From assembly GCF_002294985.1 (NCBI RefSeq), contig NZ_NSGE01000009.1, forward strand, positions 164,734-228,733: 64,000 bases of DNA, in the 5' to 3' direction. The notes beneath the pieces are model-generated. The model did not search any database. It saw nothing but the letters and a program-made list of their open reading frames with translations, and was not told where the DNA came from. Position numbers and translations under genes: made by a program. This stretch comes from Mesorhizobium sp. WSM3862 (GTDB taxonomy: Bacteria; Pseudomonadota; Alphaproteobacteria; Rhizobiales; Rhizobiaceae). The first letter of the stretch is position 1; the number at the start of each line of letters is the position of its first letter. Of this stretch, positions 25,452-33,300 are shown piece by piece.

Positions 25452-25669
25452 TGCCCGGCCCCCTCATGCGTCACGGCGCCGGTTTCCTCTCTCTGCTCCG
25501 GTGCGATTTTCGACGTGATGTTGAAGCCGATCAGCCCGATCAGGATGATCGTCACCCCATAGGAATGCAGGCTGAGGCTCCATGGCTGGCAGAGCGCGAC
25601 GATGCCGAGCACCATGAGGATCTGCGATGCCGGCAAAAGGTACTTCTCGTTGACGGCGCGAAAACTCAT
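25448..25669 (-). CDS. Small two-segment membrane protein of the CUT1 operon
   Basis: This 73-residue protein has two hydrophobic stretches (about residues 13-29, PASQILMVLGIVALCQP, and 35-51, HSYGVTIILIGLIGFN) and a charged tail. It overlaps the permease gene upstream and the ATPase gene downstream by four bases each, so it is translated as part of the transporter. Such small proteins recur in rhizobial CUT1 operons with two ATPases. Its role is unknown; an accessory membrane subunit is a reasonable guess. Confidence 0.8.
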   Translation of the reverse strand: MSFRAVNEKYLLPASQILMVLGIVALCQPWSLSLHSYGVTIILIGLIGFNITSKIAPEQREETGAVTHEGAGQ

Positions 25670-26622
25670 TTGCGGATCGCTCCGAAAGTCACGCCGCGAA
25701 GCAGGTGGTTGCGCAGCAGGAAGGTGAAGATCGCAACCGGCAGCAGGAACAGAAACGTGCCCGCCGCGATCGTGGTCCAGTCCGGCAGGCCGGAGCCGAT
25801 CTGCGATGGGATGAAGGGCGGCGCCGTCTGGGCGCGCCGGTTGGTCATGATCAGCGCGAAAGCGTACTCGTTCCAGGCGGTGATGAAGCAGAACACGGCG
25901 GTGGCGGCGATGCCGGTTGCGGCCTCGGGCAGAACGATCTTGAAGAAGGCCTGCATGCGCGTATAGCCGTCGACAAGTGCTGCCTCCTCATACTCTTTCG
26001 GGATCTCATCCATGAAGCCCTTCATCAGCCAGACCGAGAAGGACAGGTTGAAGGCGACGTAGAGGATGATCAGGCCGATATGGGAGTCGTTGAGGCCAAC
26101 TGCCCGGTACATCAGGAACATCGGGATGGCGACGACCACCGGCGGCAGCATGCGCGTCGAGAGGATGAAGAACAAAAGGTCCGCCTCGCCGGCGATCTTG
26201 AAGCGCGAGAAGCCGTAGGCGGTGAACGTTCCCATGCCGACGGCGAGAACGGTGCTGACCACCGCCACGATCAGGCTGTTCATGAAGCGGTTGGGATATT
26301 GCGAAAGCTGCACGTCCTTGCCGACCTTCAGCACTCGCTCGCCGCCGTCGTAGATGCGCTTTTCCCACCAGGGCGCGGCTTCGTAGACTTGCGGGTCGAC
26401 GGTCTTCTGCATCTGCACGCGCTTGGTGAAGAGCCGCACGAACGGCGTCACCTCGGGCTCGAACAGCACGGTTGGCGGCACGCTGACGGCAAGTTCCTTC
26501 GGCTTGAACGCCGTCGAGGCGATCCAGTAGATCGGAGCGAGGAAGACCAGCGTGGCGATCAGCACCGCGGCGATGGCGACACGGTTGAGCGCGACCTCGG
26601 AAGAAGTGCGGACGGCGGCCAT
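25666..26622 (-). CDS. CUT1 sugar ABC permease (MalG-type)
   Basis: The 318-residue protein has about six membrane segments, the first in AIAAVLIATLVFLAPIYWIAST. The coupling loop EYEEAALVDGYTRMQAFFKIV matches the EAA motif of MalG-type permeases. A long periplasmic stretch follows the first helix (about residues 35-105), including FTKRVQMQKTVDPQVYE. It forms the membrane channel with the MalF-type partner, whose gene ends one base upstream. Confidence 0.92.
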   Translation of the reverse strand: MAAVRTSSEVALNRVAIAAVLIATLVFLAPIYWIASTAFKPKELAVSVPPTVLFEPEVTPFVRLFTKRVQMQKTVDPQVYEAAPWWEKRIYDGGERVLKVGKDVQLSQYPNRFMNSLIVAVVSTVLAVGMGTFTAYGFSRFKIAGEADLLFFILSTRMLPPVVVAIPMFLMYRAVGLNDSHIGLIILYVAFNLSFSVWLMKGFMDEIPKEYEEAALVDGYTRMQAFFKIVLPEAATGIAATAVFCFITAWNEYAFALIMTNRRAQTAPPFIPSQIGSGLPDWTTIAAGTFLFLLPVAIFTFLLRNHLLRGVTFGAIRK

Positions 26623-26623
26623 C

Positions 26624-27529
26624 TCAGCGCTCCTTCACCTTGTTCAGATACTTCACGTAGAGGTTGGTGATGGCCAGCACCATGATGAGCACGATGTAGG
26701 CGAGTGCGCAGGATTTGCCGGTGTCCCACTGCTGGAAGGCCTGCTTGTAGAGCCGGATCGCGATCAGCTCGGCGGTCGGCTGAGTCGTCATCGTGTAGGC
26801 GATGTCGAAGGTCTTGAAGGCTTCCATGGTGCGGAAGATCAGCGCGATCAAAAGGATCGGCGAGACCAGCGGCAACGTGATGCGGGTGAAGGTGTACCAC
26901 CAGCTGGCGCGGTCGATCGCGGCGGCTTCGTAGAGGTGCTGCGGCACCGCCGACAGGCCGGCGAGCGACAGCAGCATGACGAAGGGCGACCACATCCAGA
27001 TGTCGGTGATCGCGACGGCGTAGAGCGCGCTGTCGGGATTGGACAGCCAGGCGAAGTCGCCGAGGCCGAAGACGTAGTTGATCGGTCCCCAGGACGGGCT
27101 GTAGAGCAGCTGCCAGAACAGGCCGACGACCGCCGCCGACATCATCATCGGCAGCAACAGCAAGGTCGTGATCAGGCCCTTCATCGGAAAGCTGCGGTTG
27201 AGCAGAAGCGCGAGGCCGAAGCCTACGATCATCTGCCCGGCCACCGACACGATCACATATTTCGCGGTGATGACGAAGTTCGACCAGATGTGACCGTCGC
27301 TGAGCAGCTCGCGGTAATTCTGCAGGCCGACGAACTGCCAGGGCTCGCTGCGGTTCGCGGCGAAGTTGGTGAAGGAATAGCCGAGCGAATAGATCAGGGG
27401 AAAAATGTTGAAGACGATGAGGAAAACCAGCGTCGGGATGATGAACATGTTGCGGATGGTCAGATCCGACCAGCCTCGCGCGGCGGCCCTGGATGCTGGA
27501 TCAAGATTGGTAAGGGCTACCGAAGCCAA
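26624..27529 (-). CDS. CUT1 sugar ABC permease (MalF-type)
   Basis: This 301-residue permease has about six membrane segments, starting with MFIIPTLVFLIVFNIFPLIY. The coupling-loop EAA motif is LYEAAAIDRASWWYTFTRI. It partners the MalG-type permease encoded one base downstream. A 67-base gap containing a strong hairpin separates it from the binding-protein gene. Confidence 0.92.
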   Translation of the reverse strand: MASVALTNLDPASRAAARGWSDLTIRNMFIIPTLVFLIVFNIFPLIYSLGYSFTNFAANRSEPWQFVGLQNYRELLSDGHIWSNFVITAKYVIVSVAGQMIVGFGLALLLNRSFPMKGLITTLLLLPMMMSAAVVGLFWQLLYSPSWGPINYVFGLGDFAWLSNPDSALYAVAITDIWMWSPFVMLLSLAGLSAVPQHLYEAAAIDRASWWYTFTRITLPLVSPILLIALIFRTMEAFKTFDIAYTMTTQPTAELIAIRLYKQAFQQWDTGKSCALAYIVLIMVLAITNLYVKYLNKVKER

Positions 27530-27551
27530 CGGTCGTTCTCCCTGAAAACAG

Positions 27552-27584
27552 GAATGCCGGAGGGGAAACCCTCCTCCGGCATTC
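27552..27584 (-). terminator. Hairpin between the sugar-binding-protein and permease genes
   Basis: GAATGCCGGAG pairs with CTCCGGCATTC around an 11-base loop (27563-27573). It begins 13 bases after the binding-protein stop on the minus strand. No T-run follows, so it more probably protects the binding-protein mRNA or slows polymerase than fully stops transcription. Confidence 0.6.
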
Positions 27585-27596
27585 TGACTGTGACGC

Positions 27597-28913
27597 CTAC
27601 TTGTAGCGGTTGTATTTGGTGAACGTCGCCTTCCAGTCGGCGGCGGTCTTGTCGAGCGCTTCCTGGGCGGTGCCCTTGCCGCCGACCACGAACGGATAGA
27701 TGTTCTGGTTCAGCTGATCGAGCACTTCGGCATATTCAGGCGTTGCCCAGAAGTCCTTGACCATGAACATCGTGTCGTAGAAGGCCTTGTTATACGGCGT
27801 AGCGTTCTGGAAGGCCTCCGACTTAAGCACGGCCTGGCTGCAGGTATAGCCGCCGAGCTCGGCCCACTTCTTCTGGGTCTCGTCCTTAATGAACCACTCA
27901 AGGAATTTCATCGCCTCGTCCTTGTTCTTCGAGTACGAGACGACGGAGATGCCCTGGCCGCCGAGAGCGGCGAAGCGCTTGCCGTCCGGACCGGCCGGGT
28001 TGGCGAAGAAGCCGGTCACGTCGGCATAGGGGTTGGTGGCTTTGTTCACCAGCGGCGGGAAGAAGGCGAAGAAGTTCATGCTCATCGCGGCGAGCCCGCC
28101 AGTGATGGCTTGGTTGTCCTCCACGAAGAACGTCTTGCCCCAGCCGGGAGGCGTGAACTTGTAGAGTTCCTTGTACATTTCGAGGCCGGCGACGGCCTCC
28201 TTGGAATTGGTGATGCCGTCGACCTTGTAGGTCGCGTAGTCGCCGAGATCGCCGCCATAGCTGAAGATCGCGCTTTCGACGCCCATCGCCATCGCGTCAT
28301 ACGAGTTGTCGGTGTAGATCGCGACGCCGTAGCGCTTCTGGTCCGGACGATGGAAGAACTCGGCGATGTCGCGCAGCTGCGCATAGGTCTTCGGAACATC
28401 GAGGTCGTAGCCGTACTTCGCCTTGAAGGCTTCCTTCTCCTTCGGGTCCTCGAACCAGTCCTTGCGGTAAGACCAGCCGATCGCATCGCCTTCCAGCGGG
28501 ATCGCCCAGTACTTGCCGGAACCGCCCGGGTACTCGGCATAATATTTGATGGTGGCGGGCGCCATCACATCGCCAAGCTTATGCTTGTTGAAGAAGTCGG
28601 TCAGATCCACATAGTGGCCCTGCGTCGAGCCGGCGCCCAGCCATTGCGAGTCGCCGACCACCATGTCGTAGGCGTCGCCATGCGCGTTGAACTCGGTGAA
28701 GGCCTTGGTCTGGAAATCAGGCCACGGCGTGGTCTGCACCGTGACTTTCACGCCCGTCTCGGCCGTGTAGTCGTTGACGAGTTCCTGCAGATAGTTCGCC
28801 GGATCCCATTCCGCCCAGAAGATGGTGAGTTCCTTGTCTTGCGCGCGGACGGATGTCCCGCAGGCAAGCGCCAGCCCGATACCAGCGATCACGCTGGTCA
28901 CTATCTTGCGCAT
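27597..28913 (-). CDS. Periplasmic sugar-binding protein of the CUT1 importer
   Basis: The 438-residue product has a signal peptide (MRKIVTSVIAGIGLALACG, cleavage near VRAQ) and the family-1 solute-binding pattern: ELTIFWAEWDPANYLQELV, AYDMVVGDSQWLGAGSTQG and YPGGSGKYWAIPLEGDAIGW. Aromatic residues around the last block usually stack on sugar rings. The ligand, a sugar or polyol, cannot be fixed from sequence. It is the first gene of the operon; the promoter and TGGTATTACCA operator lie 165 bases upstream. Confidence 0.92.
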   Translation of the reverse strand: MRKIVTSVIAGIGLALACGTSVRAQDKELTIFWAEWDPANYLQELVNDYTAETGVKVTVQTTPWPDFQTKAFTEFNAHGDAYDMVVGDSQWLGAGSTQGHYVDLTDFFNKHKLGDVMAPATIKYYAEYPGGSGKYWAIPLEGDAIGWSYRKDWFEDPKEKEAFKAKYGYDLDVPKTYAQLRDIAEFFHRPDQKRYGVAIYTDNSYDAMAMGVESAIFSYGGDLGDYATYKVDGITNSKEAVAGLEMYKELYKFTPPGWGKTFFVEDNQAITGGLAAMSMNFFAFFPPLVNKATNPYADVTGFFANPAGPDGKRFAALGGQGISVVSYSKNKDEAMKFLEWFIKDETQKKWAELGGYTCSQAVLKSEAFQNATPYNKAFYDTMFMVKDFWATPEYAEVLDQLNQNIYPFVVGGKGTAQEALDKTAADWKATFTKYNRYK

Positions 28914-29077
28914 AGTTTTCCTCCCTTGTGCGCCTTCTACCTTGTCATGCGGGCCGGCATAGCGGTCGGCCCTGGCAGTTCCTCCCGTGACGGCATTTTC
29001 CGGTTTCGGGGCCTCCTCGCCCGACCGGAAAAATCGATCGCAACCTTCACCCTCGCTCCGCTTTACGCGTCCTGATC

Positions 29078-29106
29078 TGGTATTACCAATTCAAGAGGGA
29101 CGTCAA
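29078..29106 (-). promoter_or_regulatory. Promoter with overlapping GntR (FadR-type) operator for the CUT1 importer
   Basis: On the minus strand TTGACG (29106-29101) and TAATAC (29085-29080) are 15 bases apart, and the -10 box lies inside TGGTATTACCA (29078-29088). The palindrome is identical to that at 14402-14412 and sits over the same TAATAC box, so one regulator probably controls both. The rest of the 354-base gap (28914-29267) holds a second operator near 29259; I see nothing else in it. Confidence 0.6.
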
Positions 29107-29249
29107 GTTCTTTCTTGTGTAGTCCAAAACGGCTCCACGAGCCGCTCAAAGCGATATCCCTCTGTTTTCTATAATTTTTCATACTCCTTGATATGCGGAG
29201 ACCTTGTCTTCAGCGGTGTATTGCAGTCATTGTTGTTGACATCCTCTCC

Positions 29250-29268
29250 AATCTGGTCGAACCAGATT
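29250..29268. promoter_or_regulatory. Perfect 19-base palindrome with FadR-type core
   Basis: AATCTGGT-CGA-ACCAGATT is perfectly symmetric apart from its centre. The core TGGTCGAACCA equals that at 14582-14592. It overlaps the stop codon of the TetR gene and lies 337 bases upstream of the sugar-binding-protein gene, perhaps acting as a distal operator. Confidence 0.6.
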
Positions 29269-29957
29269 CAGGACATGTCTATTTTGGCTGATGCCGAACC
29301 TCCAGTCGCCTTCGCTCCTGATTCCGCCACCGCCGCGCGCACCAGCGCGCCCGCCGCCCACTCGGCGACCGCCATCATGTCACGGCTGTCCAGCCCCCAC
29401 ATATCCTTCAGCACGATCAGCACCTCGACACCGAACATCATCGACAGCGCCTGGGCAAGACGCTTGAACTGGCGCGGCTTGAGCTGACCCTTGAGCGGAG
29501 CGATCGCGTCCTTCAGGAGGTCGATCCGATGGCCGCGCTTGAAAGCCGGTTCGGCGCCTAGCGTGCCAGCCTGCCGTCTCGCCCACTGGTCGAGCGAAAG
29601 CTTGAGCGCCGCCTTGAACGTCGCCTCGAAAGCCTCGATGCGCGGCATGGCGGAGGCGAAGAGTTCGGCAACCCGCTGTTCCGGATCTTTCGAATTCGAT
29701 TTCCAGGTCAGGATCGGTCCGAGCCCCTCGTCGACGACCGCCTGCACCAGCGCGGCCTGGCTCGGAAAGTAGCGATAGGCGGTCGCGCGCGACACTTCCG
29801 CAGCCTCTGCAACCTCGCTGACCGAAGGCGTCGCGCCGGATTGCATCAGCCGCGTCGCCGTTTCCAGCATCAGCCGCCTGGTGCGGGCGCGGGCCCCCTT
29901 CCCGGCTCTCAGCTGCTCGGCGTCATCGGAAGCGGCTTGTTGACGTGAGACATCCAT
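29268..29957 (-). CDS. TetR-family transcriptional regulator
   Basis: This 229-residue protein has a TetR-type helix-turn-helix at about residues 45-75 (SVSEVAEAAEVSRATAYRYF), followed by PSQAALVQAVV and an all-helical ligand domain. A basic stretch (KGARARTRRLML) precedes it. It lies upstream of the sugar importer on the same strand and is divergent from the UPF0261 gene; an imperfect palindrome at 29966-29979 next to its start could be its operator. ATG 29957 (MDVSRQQ) is preferred over a frame from 29981. Ligand unknown. Confidence 0.87.
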   Translation of the reverse strand: MDVSRQQAASDDAEQLRAGKGARARTRRLMLETATRLMQSGATPSVSEVAEAAEVSRATAYRYFPSQAALVQAVVDEGLGPILTWKSNSKDPEQRVAELFASAMPRIEAFEATFKAALKLSLDQWARRQAGTLGAEPAFKRGHRIDLLKDAIAPLKGQLKPRQFKRLAQALSMMFGVEVLIVLKDMWGLDSRDMMAVAEWAAGALVRAAVAESGAKATGGSASAKIDMS

Positions 29958-29965
29958 ATCAATAC

Positions 29966-29979
29966 GATACGCGCGTCTC
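29966..29979. promoter_or_regulatory. Possible TetR operator
   Basis: GATACGCGCGTCTC is an imperfect palindrome (GA-n-ACGCGCGT-n-TC) nine bases upstream of the TetR start, between the TetR gene and the divergent UPF0261 gene. Position suits autoregulation and control of the divergent operon. The core is short, so this is tentative. Confidence 0.35.
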
Positions 29980-30075
29980 AAAAAATTGCAATGGCCGGAC
30001 CAAGCGCCGGGCCCGAAGCGGCAGGCCGCACCGCCGAGCAGGCCGGCTAACCGAGGAGACGACGGGGAAAGGCGA

Positions 30076-31271
30076 ATGAAGCGTATCTATGTGGTCGGCA
30101 CCGCCGACACCAAGGGTGAGGAGCTTGCCTTCCTGGCCGACGCCGTCGCCGCCGGCGGCGGCTCGGTCGTCCGCGTCGATATCGGCACACGCGGCGCGAC
30201 CGTCCCGGTGGATGTCGCGGCAAGCGAGGTCGCCGCGCATCATCCCGATGGAGCCGGCGCCGTGCTCGGCACTGACGACCGCGGACCCGCCGTTGCCGGC
30301 ATGGGTGTCGCCTTTATCCGCTTCATCCAATCGCGCGACGACGTCGCCGGCGTGATCGGCATTGGCGGCGGCGGCGGCACATCGATTGTCACCGCCGGGA
30401 TGCGCGCGCTACCGCTCGGTCTACCGAAGATCATGGTCTCGACGCTGGCCTCCGGCGATACCGCGCCTTACGTCGATGTCTCCGACATCGTCATGATGCC
30501 GTCGGTAACCGACATGGCCGGCCTCAATCGTCTGTCGCGCGTCGTCCTGCACAACGCCGCCCAGGCGATCGCCGGCATGGCGGCGAGGCCGGCCCCGTCG
30601 ACTGCCGGCAAGCCGGCGCTCGGCTTGACCATGTTCGGCGTCACCACGCCCTGCTCACGGCAATCGTCGAGCGCTTGCGCGCCGACTATGACTGCATGGT
30701 CTTCCATGCGACCGGCACAGGTGGCCGCTCGATGGAGAAGCTTGCCGATAGCGGCCTGCTCGCCGGCGTCCTTGACATCACCACAACCGAGGTCTGCGAT
30801 CTGCTGTTCGACGGCGTGCTGCCGGCGACGGAGGATCGCTTCGGCGCCATTGCTCGCACGAAACTGCCCTATGTCGGCTCGGTCGGCGCGCTCGACATGG
30901 TGAACTTCTGGGCGCCGCCGACCATTCCCGACAAATATCGCGGGCGGCTGTTCTATGAGCATAATCCGAATGTCACGCTGATGCGCACTACCGCCGAGGA
31001 GAGCCGCCGGATCGGCGAATGGATCGGCGGCCGCCTCGCCCGTTGCGACGGCCCGGTGCGCTTCCTGATCCCGGAAAAAGGCGTGTCGGCGCTCGATGTC
31101 GAAGGCGGCGCCTTCTTCGATCCGCAAGCCGATGCGGCGCTGTTCGAGGCCATCGAGCACACCATCAAGCCGACAGGGAACCGTATCGTGACGCGCCTGC
31201 CGCTGCACATCAACGATCCTGCATTCGCCAAGGCCGCGGCCGAGGCTTTCCTCGACATCGCCAAGAAGTGA
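30076..31271 (+). pseudogene. UPF0261 (Tm-1-like ATP-binding domain) gene broken by a -1 frameshift
   Basis: Two frames together spell one UPF0261 protein of about 398 residues. The first (ATG 30076, KRIYVVGTADTKGEELAFLA, IGIGGGGGTSIVTAGMRALP) runs to LTMFGVTTPC near 30654. The family pattern then continues in the frame one base earlier (TAIVERLRADYDC, FHATGTGGRSMEKLADSG) to a stop at 31271. One missing base around 30652-30656 explains the change. Read literally, the first frame would add about 80 unrelated residues. Whether the break is real or a sequencing error cannot be told here. UPF0261 proteins commonly pair with PEP-hydrolase-family proteins, encoded next. Confidence 0.85.
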
Positions 31272-31283
31272 GATCCCACAAAC

Positions 31284-32147
31284 ATGGCCGCCATCCCGCG
31301 CAAAACCATACTGGAAAGGTTCCGCAAGATGATCGCCGATGGCGTTCCGATCGTCGGCGGCGGTGCCGGTACCGGCCTGTCGGCCAAGGCCGAGGAAGCC
31401 GGCGGCATCGATCTCATCATCATCTACAATTCCGGCCGTTACCGCATGGCCGGGCGCGGCTCGGCCGCCGGCCTGCTCGCCTATGGCAATGCCAACGAGA
31501 TCGTCAAGGAAATGGCCTATGAGGTGCTGCCGGTGGTAAAGAAGACGCCGGTGCTGGCCGGCGTCAACGGAACCGACCCCTTCGTCATCATGCCGCTGTT
31601 TCTCGCCGAACTGAAGACGATGGGCTTTTCCGGCGTGCAGAATTTTCCGACCATCGGCCTCTTCGACGGCACCATGCGGCAGAGTTTCGAGGAGACCGGC
31701 ATGGGTTTTAGCCTCGAGGTCGACATGATCGCCGAGGCGCACAAGCTCGACCTGCTCACCACGCCTTACGTCTTCAACCCCGACGAGGCGCGCGCCATGA
31801 CCAAGGCGGGCGCCGACGTGGTCGTAGCCCATATGGGCGTGACGACAGGCGGCTCGATCGGCGCGACCTCGGCGAAGTCGCTGGATGCCTGCGTCGAGGA
31901 GATCGACGCCATTGCCGACGCCGCGCGCTCGGTGCGCAAGGACGTCATCCTGCTTTGCCATGGCGGGCCGATCTCCATGCCCCATGACGCGCGCTACATC
32001 CTCGAGCGCTGCGAAGGACTGCACGGCTTCTACGGAGCAAGCTCGATGGAACGGCTGCCGGCCGAGGCGGCGATCGCCAGGCAGACGGCGGATTTCAAGG
32101 CAGCGGCAATCGGCAAAGCGAAAATGCCAGCAACTAGCAAGGGATGA
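31284..32147 (+). CDS. TIM-barrel phosphoenolpyruvate-hydrolase-family protein
   Basis: The 287-residue protein begins RKTILERFRKMIADGVPIVGGGAGTGLSAK (shown for orientation in parts: GVPIVGGGAGTGLSAKAEE) and contains IIYNSGRYRMAGRGSAAGLL, NFPTIGLFDG and AHMGVTTGGSIGA, all typical of this family. In fungi the same domain is fused to a Tm-1/UPF0261 domain, so the two neighbouring genes act together. The chemistry is not established; a retro-aldol or C-C hydrolase reaction is possible. It starts 12 bases after the UPF0261 stop and is intact despite the frameshift upstream. Confidence 0.85.
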   Translation: MAAIPRKTILERFRKMIADGVPIVGGGAGTGLSAKAEEAGGIDLIIIYNSGRYRMAGRGSAAGLLAYGNANEIVKEMAYEVLPVVKKTPVLAGVNGTDPFVIMPLFLAELKTMGFSGVQNFPTIGLFDGTMRQSFEETGMGFSLEVDMIAEAHKLDLLTTPYVFNPDEARAMTKAGADVVVAHMGVTTGGSIGATSAKSLDACVEEIDAIADAARSVRKDVILLCHGGPISMPHDARYILERCEGLHGFYGASSMERLPAEAAIARQTADFKAAAIGKAKMPATSKG

Positions 32148-32151
32148 GGCA

Positions 32152-32574
32152 ATGGCCGACAAGAGCAAGGTGTTCGTTTATCCGAAGGAGGTCAGCGCCT
32201 TCGGCTTCGACTGGGGCAAGCTGGCCCTCACGGTCGCGCCGGAAGTGAACGGCGCGGAGCGCTTCTCCGGCGGCGTCGTCGACCTGCCGCCCGGCAAGGG
32301 GCACACCCGCCACAACCACCCGGGCGCGGAGGAGATCATCTTCGTGATCTCCGGCCATGGCGAACAAATGGTCGAGGACGAGAAGGGCAATCCGGTGGTC
32401 GCCAAGGTCGGTCCCGGCTGCACCATCTATGTGCCGGAAAGCCGCTTCCACTCGACGCTCAACACGGGCGATCAGCCGATGCAGCTTTTCGTCGTCTATT
32501 CGCCGGCCGGCCCGGAGCTGGCGCTGCGTAACCTGCCGGATTTCAAGCTGCTGCCGCGAGAGGCAAGCAATTGA
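32152..32574 (+). CDS. Cupin-domain protein of the UPF0261/PEP-hydrolase operon
   Basis: This 140-residue single-domain cupin has the metal-binding pattern HTRHNHPGAEEIIFVISGHG (His, His, Glu) and a second motif with His in YVPESRFHSTLNTGD. It may bind or isomerise the sugar-derived compound used by the two genes upstream, or act as a mutarotase-like or oxygenase-like enzyme. It begins four bases after the PEP-hydrolase stop, so it belongs to the same operon. Confidence 0.82.
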   Translation: MADKSKVFVYPKEVSAFGFDWGKLALTVAPEVNGAERFSGGVVDLPPGKGHTRHNHPGAEEIIFVISGHGEQMVEDEKGNPVVAKVGPGCTIYVPESRFHSTLNTGDQPMQLFVVYSPAGPELALRNLPDFKLLPREASN

Positions 32575-32708
32575 TGGCAAATCGCTTGCGGGCGTTCCAC
32601 CGGTTTGCTTGGTAATCACCTCTCCAGGTATGTACGGGGCCCAGCGAACAGGTGTGCGGAGGCATCGCGAAGAGTCTCGTGCGAGTTGCCGCGAATAGCA
32701 CCTCCAGG

Positions 32709-33116
32709 CTAAGCCCAGAATGCATCCCAGGCGTAGAGGTCGTAGAAGTGTTCCCGGCCATCGACTACCTTGCCGGCCCTGATGTCGAAGACGATGCAAC
32801 AGAGCACATCAAGCTGTTTGCCGTTGCGTTCCCCGGTATTGCGATGGACGCCGACTACACGTCCGTCCTCACTTTCCATGACATGCAGAAGATTCGCCCT
32901 GAAGGTGCCAAGGGTTTGCCCGCCATAACGGCCGAACTGGGCAAAAGTCGCCTCACGGCCTTTGTAGTCCCCGGCGATCGGATTCCTTCCCGGGCTGTGC
33001 CACGTGCATTTCTCGTCGATGATTTGCGCAAGCGTGTCCATGTCTCCGGAGTTGAAGGCGGCGTAACCCCGCCGAATGAGCTCGGAGTTCTGATTTCTTG
33101 ATGTTACGTCTGCCAT
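32709..33116 (-). CDS. NTF2-like (SnoaL-type) small protein
   Basis: The 135-residue protein has the NTF2-like start NSELIRRGYAAFNSGDMDTLAQII and the conserved DEKCTWHSPGRNPIAGDYKG block, with a late WDAFWA end. SnoaL-like proteins form a cone-shaped pocket and act as hydrolases, isomerases or binding proteins; the substrate is unknown. AGGAGGAAG precedes ATG 33116. It is a single gene convergent with the cupin gene. The gap to the M24 gene (33117-33300) holds a tRNA-like T-arm but no complete tRNA. Confidence 0.82.
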   Translation of the reverse strand: MADVTSRNQNSELIRRGYAAFNSGDMDTLAQIIDEKCTWHSPGRNPIAGDYKGREATFAQFGRYGGQTLGTFRANLLHVMESEDGRVVGVHRNTGERNGKQLDVLCCIVFDIRAGKVVDGREHFYDLYAWDAFWA

Positions 33117-33300
33117 AACTTCCTCCTGCTACCGGCCCGACGTAATCGGTCTGGTAGGAGGCGCCGGGCCACAACTCAAGTCAGCAAGATACACCCAGGA
33201 CGGCGGGCGCGCACGACGAAGCTTGTTTCCCATCAATCCGCAGAAGCCGCCCCGAGGTTTGAACTCGGTCATTCGGAGTGATTGGTTTCCCGAGCGCGCT

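Noticed and set aside
23245..28913. Numerous plus-strand open frames opposite the CUT1 operon
   Set aside because: All are antisense to complete ABC-transporter genes and show low-complexity Arg/His/Ala-rich translations without motifs.
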